A DNA stretch of 64,000 bases from the NCBI GenBank assembly GCA_946222885.1, contig CAMIAK010000005.1, positions 62,001 to 126,000 on the forward strand, written 5' to 3'. Under the pieces are notes generated by a model, which saw nothing but the letters and a program-made list of their open reading frames with translations, made no database searches and was not told the DNA's origin. The DNA is from an uncultured Nesterenkonia sp. (GTDB lineage: Bacteria > Actinomycetota > Actinomycetes > Actinomycetales > Micrococcaceae). The position numbers and the translations under genes were made by a program. Shown here one piece after another: positions 54,038 to 61,812 of the stretch; position 1 is the stretch's first letter; the number at the start of each line of letters is the position of its first letter.

Positions 54038-54149
54038 GTCTTGTCTGCGAACGTCCAAGGCCGCCGGGTCCGATCGCGAGATCCGATGCCGCAGCGGCCC
54101 CACAACGTGCTGATCGCATCGCACACCGAGGAAAGAGGAAGGGCCGTCT

Positions 54150-55040
54150 GTGAGTTCGCAGAATCGAACCGGCAGCCGCCGTCACCGCGTGGTCAAGGCG
54201 ACCGCGCTGGCCGGCGCGGCCTCGCTGGTGCTCACCGCCTGCGTCGCGGAGATCCCCGCTGATCATCCAGTCCGCCGCGGTTGGCTCCCCGGCAACACCG
54301 ACACCACCAGCAACACCGCCCAGCTCACCGATCTCTGGGTGAACTCCTGGATCGCAGCGCTGATCGTCGGCCTGATCACCTGGGGCCTCATGCTCTGGTG
54401 CATGGTGGCCTACCGCCGCCGCAAGGGGGAGACCGGCTACCCGCGCCAGCTGGCCTACAACGTGCCGCTGGAGATCATGTACACCATCATCCCGCTGGTG
54501 ATGGTGGCCGTGCTCTTCTACTACACCGATGAGGTCCAGCGCTCGGTGGACGAGCCCTATGAGGACCCGGACCTCGTGGTCAACGTGGTCGGCAAGCAGT
54601 GGGCCTGGGACTTCAACTACACCTACAACGGTGAGGAGCGGCACTACGCCGGCATCCAGGCTCACCTGACCGGCGAGGAGGGGGACCAGGAGCGTCTGCC
54701 CACCCTGTACCTCCCGGTGGACGAGTCGGTCACCTTCGAGCTGACCTCCCGCGACGTCATCCACTCCTTCTGGATCCCGCAGTTCCTGCAGAAGCGTGAC
54801 ATGATCCCGGGCCGCACCACCGAGATCCACCTGACCCCGCAGGAGGAGGGCACCTTCGACGGCAAGTGCGCCGAGCTCTGCGGCGAGTACCACTCCGAGA
54901 TGCTCTTCAACGTGGAGGTCGTCCCGGTCGAGGAGTTCGAGGAGCACCTGGAGACCCTGGACGAGGGTCACCTCGATGAGACCTACGACCGCAACCCGAA
55001 CCTGCACGACGACGTGACTGCGACCGAAGGGGACGACTGA
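54150..55040 (+). CDS. ctaC: Cytochrome c oxidase subunit II (CtaC)
   Basis: 296 aa. Lipoprotein signal with LVLTAC, two membrane helices (about residues 65-88 and 110-130), and the Cu-A domain with VIHSFWIPQF (His ligand) and the binuclear site CAELCGEYHSEMLF. The aromatic motif is QWAWDFNY. It accepts electrons from the bcc complex. GTG start with GAGGAAGG. ctaD follows after 2 bp. Confidence 0.97.
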   Translation: MSSQNRTGSRRHRVVKATALAGAASLVLTACVAEIPADHPVRRGWLPGNTDTTSNTAQLTDLWVNSWIAALIVGLITWGLMLWCMVAYRRRKGETGYPRQLAYNVPLEIMYTIIPLVMVAVLFYYTDEVQRSVDEPYEDPDLVVNVVGKQWAWDFNYTYNGEERHYAGIQAHLTGEEGDQERLPTLYLPVDESVTFELTSRDVIHSFWIPQFLQKRDMIPGRTTEIHLTPQEEGTFDGKCAELCGEYHSEMLFNVEVVPVEEFEEHLETLDEGHLDETYDRNPNLHDDVTATEGDD

Positions 55041-55042
55041 CC

Positions 55043-56770
55043 GTGGCCACGACACTGGGATACACCGCTGACGAACGGGCCGTGGAGGCACGTACCGTCC
55101 CGCGCTCCAAGGGAGCGATCGTCGTCAACTGGCTGACGACCACCGACCACAAGGTCATCGGGTACATGTACCTGATCACCTCTTTCCTGTTCTTCTGCAT
55201 CGGCGGCGTGATGGCGCTGATCATCCGTGCCGAGCTCTTCGAGCCGGGCATGCAGTTCCTGCAGACGAAGGAGCAGTACAACCAGCTGTTCACCATGCAC
55301 GGCACGGTGATGCTGCTGATGTTCGCGACCCCGCTGTTCGCAGGCTTCGCCAATGTGATGATGCCTCTGCAGATCGGCGCACCGGATGTGGCCTTCCCGC
55401 GTATGAACGCGCTGGCCTTCTGGTTCTTCCTGTTCGGCTCGCTGGTCGCCCTGGCCGGCTTCCTGACCCCGCAGGGCGCGGCCTCCTTCGGCTGGTTCGC
55501 CTATGCGCCGCTGTCCGACACCACCTATTCGCCGGGGGTCGGCGGAGACCTGTGGGTCTTCGGCCTCGCGCTCACCGGTTTCGGCACCATCATGGGCGGC
55601 GTCAACTTCATCACCACGATCATCTGCATGCGTGCCCCGGGCATGACCATGTGGCGCATGCCGATCTTCACCTGGAACACCCTGATCACCTCGATCCTGG
55701 TGCTCATGGCCTTCCCGCCGCTGGCCGCCGCGCTGTTCGGCCTGGGACTGGACCGCCGCTTCGGCGGACACGTGTTCGACCCGGAGGCCGGAGGCGCGAT
55801 CCTCTGGCAGCACCTGTTCTGGTTCTTCGGGCACCCTGAGGTGTACATCATCGCGCTGCCGTTCTTCGGCATCGTCTCGGAGATCCTGCCGGTCTTCAGC
55901 CGCAAGCCGATCTTCGGCTACAAGGGGCTGGTCTACGCGACCATCGCGATCGCCGCCCTGTCGGTGACCGTGTGGGCGCACCACATGTACGTGACCGGCG
56001 CGGTCATGCTGCCCTTCTTCGCCCTGATGACCATGCTCATCGCAGTGCCGACGGGCGTGAAGTTCTTCAACTGGATCGGAACGATGTGGCGAGGGTCCAT
56101 CACCTTCGAGACGCCGATGCTGTGGAGCCTCGGCTTCCTGGTGACCTTCCTCTTCGGCGGTCTGACCGGCATCATCCTGGCCTCCCCGCCGCTGGACTTC
56201 CACCTCTCCGACACCTACTTCGTGGTGGCGCACTTCCACTACGTGGTCTTCGGAACCGTGGTCTTCGCGATGTTCGCAGGCTTCTACTTCTGGTGGCCCA
56301 AGTGGACCGGCAAGATGCTGAACGAGCGTCTGGGGAAGATCAGCTTCTGGATGCTGTTCATCGGCTTCCACGGCACCTTCATGATCCAGCACTGGCTGGG
56401 CGTCATGGGTATGCCGCGTCGGTATGCGGACTACCTGGTCGAGGACGGGTTCACCACCATGAACCAGTTCTCCACCGTGTTCTCCATGCTGCTGGGCGCC
56501 TCTCTGATCCCGTTCTTCTGGAACGTCTGGATCACTCACCGCAAGGGCAAGCGCGTCCTGGTGGACGACCCGTGGGGCTTCGGCGGCTCGCTCGAGTGGG
56601 CGACCTCCTGCCCGCCGCCGCGGCACAACTTCTACTCGCTGCCGCGCATCCGTTCCGAGCGTCCGGCGCTGGACCTGCACCACCCGGAGCTCGCAGAGCG
56701 GCACAGCCTGCACACTCCGGCCGGCAAGGTGTTCGGCCCGGCTGACCAGAAGGACAAGGGTGGTATCTGA
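55043..56770 (+). CDS. ctaD: Cytochrome c oxidase subunit I (CtaD)
   Basis: 575 aa, twelve membrane helices. Ligands: His in the first region YNQLFTMHGTVMLLM (heme a), the Cu-B/Tyr crosslink WFFGHPEVYIIALPFFGI, the pair VWAHHMYVTGA, and VAHFHYVVFG with the heme His residues. It is the catalytic subunit of aa3 oxidase, reducing oxygen to water and pumping protons. GTG start. The stop overlaps the ctaF ATG. Confidence 0.98.
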   Translation: MATTLGYTADERAVEARTVPRSKGAIVVNWLTTTDHKVIGYMYLITSFLFFCIGGVMALIIRAELFEPGMQFLQTKEQYNQLFTMHGTVMLLMFATPLFAGFANVMMPLQIGAPDVAFPRMNALAFWFFLFGSLVALAGFLTPQGAASFGWFAYAPLSDTTYSPGVGGDLWVFGLALTGFGTIMGGVNFITTIICMRAPGMTMWRMPIFTWNTLITSILVLMAFPPLAAALFGLGLDRRFGGHVFDPEAGGAILWQHLFWFFGHPEVYIIALPFFGIVSEILPVFSRKPIFGYKGLVYATIAIAALSVTVWAHHMYVTGAVMLPFFALMTMLIAVPTGVKFFNWIGTMWRGSITFETPMLWSLGFLVTFLFGGLTGIILASPPLDFHLSDTYFVVAHFHYVVFGTVVFAMFAGFYFWWPKWTGKMLNERLGKISFWMLFIGFHGTFMIQHWLGVMGMPRRYADYLVEDGFTTMNQFSTVFSMLLGASLIPFFWNVWITHRKGKRVLVDDPWGFGGSLEWATSCPPPRHNFYSLPRIRSERPALDLHHPELAERHSLHTPAGKVFGPADQKDKGGI

Positions 56771-57171
56771 TGAAGGCCAATATCGCGATCTTCGGCTGGC
56801 TGGGCGTCTTCGTCCTCATCGTCGCCTTCGTGTACGGCTTCCTGACCGGGTTCGAGGAGCTGGCGGGCTTCCCGCTGCTGCTGCTCACCGCGGGACTGGG
56901 CTTCATGCTCTGGTTCTACCTGCGTCTGACGGCGAAGAACTCCGAGGTGATGGACGGGGACAACCCTGAGGGTGAGATCGCCGACATGCACGGCAACTAC
57001 GGGGAGTTCGCTCCGTGGAGCTGGTGGCCGCTGGGCCTGGGCTTCTCCGCCGCCTTCGCGTTCTTCGGGATCGCCATCGACTGGTGGGTCTTCTTCCTGG
57101 CCTGCATCCCGACCCTGTTCTTCGTGACGGGCTGGGTCATGGAGTTCAACCGCAAGCGCTACGCACACTGA
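56770..57171 (+). CDS. ctaF: Cytochrome c oxidase subunit IV (CtaF, actinobacterial)
   Basis: 133 aa with four membrane helices in two hairpins: an N-terminal pair (IFGWLGVFVLIVAFVYGFL; PLLLLTAGLGFMLWFYLRL) and a C-terminal pair (WPLGLGFSAAFAFFGIAIDWW; FFLACIPTLFFVTGWVMEF). It matches the actinobacterial CtaF that follows ctaD and stabilises the supercomplex. The ATG overlaps the ctaD stop. A strong terminator follows. Confidence 0.95.
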   Translation: MKANIAIFGWLGVFVLIVAFVYGFLTGFEELAGFPLLLLTAGLGFMLWFYLRLTAKNSEVMDGDNPEGEIADMHGNYGEFAPWSWWPLGLGFSAAFAFFGIAIDWWVFFLACIPTLFFVTGWVMEFNRKRYAH

Positions 57172-57190
57172 GCCGCTGAGGCTCGCTGCA

Positions 57191-57235
57191 CGAAGAATCC
57201 GCCCCAGGGTCTCCCCGGGGCGGATTCTTCGTCTC
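57191..57235 (+). terminator. Rho-independent terminator after ctaF
   Basis: A perfect 15-bp stem (57191-57205 with 57217-57231) with an 11-nt loop, followed by TCTC. Confidence 0.85.
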
Positions 57236-57252
57236 AGAGAGAGACGAGAACC

Positions 57253-57849
57253 ATGACGATCCGTCCCATCACCATCCATGGCGAACCGGTCCTGCATCGC
57301 AGGGCCGCCGAGGTGCAGACCATCGACGAGGAGATCCGCGCCCTGGTCGCGGATATGGATGACACCCTCGACGCCTCCCACGGCGTCGGGCTGGCGGCAC
57401 CGCAGATCGGCGTCGGGCTGCGCATCTTCAACTGGAAGTACGACGGCGACACCGGGGAGGCCCCCCACCGCGGGGTGATCATCAACCCCCGGCTGCGGCT
57501 GATCGGGAAGGTCTCCAAGGAGGAGCCGGATCCCGAGGAGGAGGTGGAGGGCTGTCTCTCCGCCCCCGGCCACGCCTTCCCGCTGAAGCGCTCGGATCAT
57601 GTGGAGATCCAGGGGCTGGACCTGGAGGGCAGCCCGATCGGCTTCGAGGCCACCGGGTGGTTCGCCCGCATCATGCAGCACGAGTACGACCACCTGGACG
57701 GCTATCTCTACGTCAACCGGCTGAATCCCAAGTGGGCCAAGCGCTGGAAGAAGGCGCTGAAGAGGGAAGGCTGGACCGTCCCTGGCAACAGCTGGATGCC
57801 GGGGGAGGACCCGGACCCCTTCGGCCACGGTGAGGACGAGGAGGACTAG
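57253..57849 (+). CDS. def: Peptide deformylase
   Basis: 198 aa. It removes the formyl group from new proteins. Motif 1 GVGLAAPQIGVGLRIF, motif 2 EGCLSAPGHAF, and motif 3 the metal site QHEYDHLDGYLY. The C-terminus has an extra basic and then acidic tail (ending GHGEDEED). ATG start, just after the terminator; GAGAGACGAGAACC is a weak ribosome site. It converges with trpD. Confidence 0.96.
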   Translation: MTIRPITIHGEPVLHRRAAEVQTIDEEIRALVADMDDTLDASHGVGLAAPQIGVGLRIFNWKYDGDTGEAPHRGVIINPRLRLIGKVSKEEPDPEEEVEGCLSAPGHAFPLKRSDHVEIQGLDLEGSPIGFEATGWFARIMQHEYDHLDGYLYVNRLNPKWAKRWKKALKREGWTVPGNSWMPGEDPDPFGHGEDEED

Positions 57850-57883
57850 CCCGGGAGGATCGGGGAGGGGACCGGGAGCCTCC

Positions 57884-58936
57884 TCAGGCCTTGGAGAACT
57901 CTGTCCACCGCTCCAGGACTTCTGCGGCCGCGCCGGAGTCCAGGGAGTGCGCCGCGCGCTCCATATTGGCCCGCAGGCGGCCGACCAGGTCCCCGGAGGC
58001 CTCCTCGTCCAGAGCGGTCAGCCCGGCCGCTGCATTGACCAGCACGGCGTCGCGCACGGGCCCCTGCTCCCCGCGGAGCACGCTGCGGACGGTGCGGGCG
58101 TTCTCCTCGCCGGTCCCGCCGCGCAGATCCTCGACCGAGCAGCGGGGGAGTCCGAGGTCTTCGGGCGCCAGCTCCAGGTGACTGACCGCGCCGTCGCGGA
58201 CCTCCCAGAGATCGGTGGCCGCCGAGGTGGTGATCTTGTCACGTCCGTCCTGGCCGCGGAAGACCAGGCCGCGGGTCCCGCGCGCGGCGAGCACCTCGGC
58301 CATGCGGGGCGCAAGCTCTGCGCTGGCGCAGCCCAGCGCTTGGGCGCTGACCCGGGCAGGGTTGGACAGCGGGCCCAGGAAGTTGAAGACGGTGCGGACG
58401 CCCAGCTGTCTGCGTGCGGGGCCGACGAAGCGCATGGAGGGATGGAAGCTCTGGGCGAAGAGGAAGGTGATCCCCACCTCCTGGGCGGCCAGGGCCACCC
58501 GGTCGGCGGGCAGCGCGAGGTCGACGCCGAGCGCCTCGATGACGTCTGCGGCCCCGGCTGTGCTGGAGGCGCCCCGGTTCCCGTGCTTCACCACGGTCGC
58601 GCCGGCTCCGGCCGCTGCCAGCGAGGACATGGTGGAGATGTTGACCGTGCCCAGACGGTCGCCTCCGGTCCCCACGATGTCCAGAGTCGGACCCGGGATG
58701 CTGATCGGAAGCGCCCGCTCCATCATGGCGGAGCTGAGGCCCACCAGCTCCTGTGCGGTCTCGCCCTTGGCGCGCAGCGCGACGAGGAAGCCCGCGATCT
58801 CCGCCTCGCCGAGCTCCCCGCTCATCAGCCGGTCCATGGCCCAGGCCGCGGTCTGCGCGGAGAGGCCCTCTGCACCCAGGAGGCGCTCCAGCAGGGCGGG
58901 CCAGGTCAGTTCCGAGGTCTCATCCGGTGAACGCAT
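57884..58936 (-). CDS. trpD: Anthranilate phosphoribosyltransferase TrpD
   Basis: 350 aa. Second step of tryptophan synthesis. Motifs are DIVGTGGDRLGTVNISTMSS (PRPP loop), VVKHGNRGASSTAGAADV, and GVRTVFNFLGPLSNPARV. It stands alone, away from other trp genes, next to ctaE, an order shared with Mycobacterium. ATG 58934-58936 with TATTCT 7 nt upstream. Confidence 0.97.
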   Translation of the reverse strand: MRSPDETSELTWPALLERLLGAEGLSAQTAAWAMDRLMSGELGEAEIAGFLVALRAKGETAQELVGLSSAMMERALPISIPGPTLDIVGTGGDRLGTVNISTMSSLAAAGAGATVVKHGNRGASSTAGAADVIEALGVDLALPADRVALAAQEVGITFLFAQSFHPSMRFVGPARRQLGVRTVFNFLGPLSNPARVSAQALGCASAELAPRMAEVLAARGTRGLVFRGQDGRDKITTSAATDLWEVRDGAVSHLELAPEDLGLPRCSVEDLRGGTGEENARTVRSVLRGEQGPVRDAVLVNAAAGLTALDEEASGDLVGRLRANMERAAHSLDSGAAAEVLERWTEFSKA

Positions 58937-58943
58937 AGGGACG

Positions 58944-58949
58944 AGAATA
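58944..58949 (-). promoter_or_regulatory. -10 element of trpD (leaderless type)
   Basis: Minus-strand TATTCT, 7 nt before the ATG. The palindrome at 58982-58998 is 33-49 bp upstream of it. Confidence 0.5.
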
Positions 58950-58981
58950 CCGGGGGCCGAAGAGGCCCGACACGCGCAAAT

Positions 58982-58998
58982 TTCTACAGCCTGTCGAA
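58982..58998. promoter_or_regulatory. Palindrome TTCTAC-N5-GTCGAA, copy 3
   Basis: Arms extend to ATTTCTAC and GTCGAAAT with one mismatch in 8. It lies in the AT-rich 203-bp gap between trpD and ctaE, near a 7-T run (59007-59013). It has the same arm as the copies before ctaC. Confidence 0.45.
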
Positions 58999-59127
58999 AT
59001 ATTCTGTTTTTTTCTGAGGCCTCTGACCTTGGTAATCCCTGGGAATGACGCGGAATCCGCGCTCTGACAAGGATCTGGAGACGCGCCACGCGCCCGAGGT
59101 CGATAGCGAAGAGGGATCGTTTCAGGC

Positions 59128-59133
59128 AATAAT
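59128..59133 (+). promoter_or_regulatory. -10 element of ctaE-qcrCAB (leaderless type)
   Basis: AATAAT 6 nt before the GTG at 59140 with no ribosome site; TAATGT is an overlapping alternative. Confidence 0.45.
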
Positions 59134-59139
59134 GTCTCC

Positions 59140-59787
59140 GTGACGTCTGCAACCCAAGCCCCAAACGTTCCGGCGCGCACGCTGCCGAACCGCCCGAACA
59201 TGGTGTCCGTGGGCACCATGGTGTGGCTCACCAGCGAGCTGATGTTCTTCGCCGGCCTGTTCGCGATCTACTTCACCCTGCGCTCTGCGCAGCCCGAGAT
59301 GTTTGCCGAGGGCGCGCGCCAGCTGGACATCCCGCTGGCGCTGGCCATCACCATCATCCTGGTGGCCAGCTCGGTGACCGCACAGTTCGGCGTCTTCGCC
59401 GCTGAGCGTCACCAGCCGCGGCGCACCGGCGGGCTGCTCCAGCTCAAGAACTGGGGCATGGTCGAGTGGTACATCCTGTCCTTCGTGATGGGAGCGGTCT
59501 TCATCGCCGGCCAGACCTACGAGTTCGCAGTGCTGGTCTCCCACGGCGTGGCCGTGCAGACCAATGCCTTCGGCTCTGCCTTCTACATCACCACCGGCTT
59601 CCACGGCCTCCACGTGATCGGCGGCCTCGTGGCATTCTGCTACGTCATCGCCCGGGCGTACTTCAGCGTGAAGTTCACCCATAAGGAAGCCAGCGCCGCA
59701 GTCGTCGTCTCCTACTACTGGCACTTCGTGGACGTCGTCTGGATCGCACTGTTCGGCATCGTCTACATCCTGCCGCTGCTCGTCTGA
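59140..59787 (+). CDS. ctaE: Cytochrome c oxidase subunit III (CtaE)
   Basis: 215 aa, five membrane helices. Motifs are MVWLTSELMFFAGLFAIYFTLR (with the conserved Glu), YEFAVLVSHGVAV, FYITTGFHGLHVIGGL and SYYWHFVDVVWIALF. It belongs to the aa3 oxidase and is encoded with the bc1 genes rather than with ctaC, as in Corynebacterium and Mycobacterium. GTG start. Confidence 0.97.
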   Translation: MTSATQAPNVPARTLPNRPNMVSVGTMVWLTSELMFFAGLFAIYFTLRSAQPEMFAEGARQLDIPLALAITIILVASSVTAQFGVFAAERHQPRRTGGLLQLKNWGMVEWYILSFVMGAVFIAGQTYEFAVLVSHGVAVQTNAFGSAFYITTGFHGLHVIGGLVAFCYVIARAYFSVKFTHKEASAAVVVSYYWHFVDVVWIALFGIVYILPLLV

Positions 59788-59845
59788 TCCGGACGACGGC
59801 GCACCCATGAACCTGAAATCGCACCGAGAAGTGAGGAACCGGCAC

Positions 59846-60646
59846 GTGAAGGCACTCTCGCAGAAGCGCCGCCACCCCTTCGCAGGAGTGGCCCTGCTCC
59901 TCCTGGGGCTGCTGATCACCGGTGGCCTGTACACCGCGGCCACCACGATCAATGAGGCCCAGGCGTCCCAGGACGCCGACGCCTACTCCGACCCGGAGAA
60001 CATCGAAGAGGGCGAGCGGCTCTTCGTCGCCAACTGCGCCACCTGCCACGGCATCAACGCCGAGGGCACCGACGCCGGACCGTCGCTGATCGGTGTGGGC
60101 GCAGCCTCTGTCGACTTCCAGGTCGGCACCGGGCGCATGCCGATGCAGATGCAGGGTCCGCAGGCCCAGCAGAAGCCGGCTCAGTTCAATGATGAGCAGA
60201 CCATGCAGCTGGCCGCCTATGTGGCCTCCCTGGGTGCCGGCCCGGCCGTCCCCGACGACGAGTACCTCGACGTCGACCAGGGCGACCCGGCCCGCGGCGG
60301 TGAGCTGTTCCGCATCAACTGCGCGATGTGCCACAACGCGGCAGCGGCCGGCGGCGCGCTGACCGAGGGCAAGTACGCGCCCTCTCTGCACGGCGTCGAC
60401 GAGCGTCACGTCTACGAGGCGATGACCACGGGCCCGCAGAACATGCCGGTCTTCTCCGACGCCAACCTGGTGCCGGAGGACAAGCGCGACATCATCGCCT
60501 TCCTGCAGACCTATGAGAACCAGGGGACCCCGGGCGGCTTCTCCCTCGGCTTCCTCGGCCCGGTGTCCGAGGGTCTGTTCATCTGGACCGGTGGGCTCGC
60601 ACTGCTCATCGCCTCCATGGTCTGGCTGACCTCACGGTCCTCGTAG
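59846..60646 (+). CDS. qcrC: Diheme cytochrome c subunit of bcc complex (QcrC)
   Basis: 266 aa. N-terminal signal anchor, two c-type heme sites (NCATCHG and NCAMCHN), and a C-terminal membrane helix (GLFIWTGGLALLIASMVWL). It takes the place of a soluble cytochrome c and passes electrons directly to CtaC. GTG 59846 is chosen because GAGGAA lies 7 nt upstream; an in-frame ATG at 59807 has no ribosome site. Confidence 0.95.
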   Translation: MKALSQKRRHPFAGVALLLLGLLITGGLYTAATTINEAQASQDADAYSDPENIEEGERLFVANCATCHGINAEGTDAGPSLIGVGAASVDFQVGTGRMPMQMQGPQAQQKPAQFNDEQTMQLAAYVASLGAGPAVPDDEYLDVDQGDPARGGELFRINCAMCHNAAAAGGALTEGKYAPSLHGVDERHVYEAMTTGPQNMPVFSDANLVPEDKRDIIAFLQTYENQGTPGGFSLGFLGPVSEGLFIWTGGLALLIASMVWLTSRSS

Positions 60647-60729
60647 CCGGCCCGCACCTACTGCGCGGTGTCCAGCAGCACCGCTTGTAAGCACCCCAAG
60701 CAATCACTCAAGCAAAGGACGAAAACCAT

Positions 60730-61812
60730 ATGGGCGAGCACGGTAACGGCGACCCGCACTCGGGTGCCGTCATCAAAGCCGGTGAAGGGGAGTCGGGCAA
60801 GTACGCCATCGACAACCCGGGCCTGCCCCCGCACCGCCCGCGGCTGGCAGATGAGAGCGAGAAGGCGGCGAAGAGCGCTGAGCGCATCGTCTCCGTCCTC
60901 TTCCTGCTCTCGATCATCGGCACCGTGGTCTTCTTTGTCGGCTACTTCGCCATCGGCCAGACAGAGGGCGACCTCCAGCTCCTGCGTCTGCAGAACACCC
61001 TGCTCGGCGTCGGCGTCGCCTTCGCGATGCTCGGCATCGGGCTGGGCGTGGTCCACTGGGCCAAGACGCTGATGCCGGACCATGAGATGGTCGAGGACCG
61101 CAAGCCCCTCCGCAAGGAGGCAGACCGCGAGGAAGCGGCTCAGATCGTCAACGATGTGATCGAAGAGTCCCAGATCAAGCGCCGCCCGCTGCTGCGCAAC
61201 ACCCTGATCGGCGCCGTGCTGCTCGCTCCGCTGCCGTTCATCGTGACCCTGCGCGATCTGGACCGCTCGGAGGACTTCGGCGTGGAGCGCATGCGCCACT
61301 CCATGTGGGATGAGGGCGTGCACCTGGTGCGTGACCCCTCCGGTACGCGCATCCGGGCCTCTGACCTGACCGTGGGCACCGCCATGCACGTCATCCCGGA
61401 GAACCTGCGCACCATCTCCAGCCACGGCGAGCGGCTGTCCGAGAAGGCCAAGGCCGTGACCCTGGTGATGCGGCTGAACCCGGAGGACATCGAGACGGTG
61501 AGCCCGGGCCGCGAGGACTGGACCTACGACGGCATCATCGCCTGCTCCAAGGTCTGCACCCACGTGGGCTGCCCGGTGGCGCTCTACGAGCGGCACACCC
61601 ATCACCTGCTGTGCCCCTGCCACCAGTCCACCTTCGACGCCGCCAACGAGTTCAAGGTGGTCTTCGGGCCCGCCGGCCGTCCGCTGCCGCAGCTGCCCAT
61701 CACTGTCGACGACGAGGGCTTCCTCGTCGCCCGCAGCGACTTCACCGAACCCGTCGGCCCGACCTACTGGGAGCGCGGCTCGACCGACCCGGAGGGTGAT
61801 TACGCATCATGA
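60730..61812 (+). CDS. qcrA: Ubiquinol-cytochrome c reductase Rieske subunit (QcrA)
   Basis: 360 aa. Three membrane helices in the N-terminal half (about residues 52-75, 90-110 and 155-175) and a C-terminal Rieske domain with cluster ligands in CSKVCTHVGCPVALYE and CPCHQSTFD. It oxidises menaquinol. AAAGGA lies upstream of the ATG. The stop overlaps qcrB. Confidence 0.96.
   Translation: MGEHGNGDPHSGAVIKAGEGESGKYAIDNPGLPPHRPRLADESEKAAKSAERIVSVLFLLSIIGTVVFFVGYFAIGQTEGDLQLLRLQNTLLGVGVAFAMLGIGLGVVHWAKTLMPDHEMVEDRKPLRKEADREEAAQIVNDVIEESQIKRRPLLRNTLIGAVLLAPLPFIVTLRDLDRSEDFGVERMRHSMWDEGVHLVRDPSGTRIRASDLTVGTAMHVIPENLRTISSHGERLSEKAKAVTLVMRLNPEDIETVSPGREDWTYDGIIACSKVCTHVGCPVALYERHTHHLLCPCHQSTFDAANEFKVVFGPAGRPLPQLPITVDDEGFLVARSDFTEPVGPTYWERGSTDPEGDYAS

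Larger units (their letters stand above)
53827..54149. promoter_or_regulatory. Intergenic region upstream of ctaC
   Basis: A 323-bp gap without a gene. It holds a TGTCA-N6-TGACA palindrome (53845-53860), a terminator-like hairpin (53897-53945) and two TTCTAC-N5-GTAG(A/T)A palindromes (53918-53934 and 54021-54037). A promoter for ctaC must lie here but no convincing -35/-10 pair stands out. GAGGAAGG (54133-54140) is the ctaC ribosome site. Confidence 0.6.

Noticed and set aside
53954..54262. Open frame of 102 codons before ctaC
   Set aside because: It overlaps the ctaC start in another frame, has low-complexity composition and crosses the ctaC ribosome site.
58982..59013. Palindrome followed by seven Ts looks like a rho-independent terminator on the plus strand
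   Set aside because: No plus-strand gene ends just upstream; the stem is AT-rich with a mismatch, and its arms match the palindromes before ctaC. An operator or promoter context fits better.
59049..59061. Palindrome CGCGGA-A-TCCGCG in the trpD-ctaE gap
   Set aside because: Arms are only 6 bp and GC-rich, common by chance in this genome; no second copy was seen near other operons.
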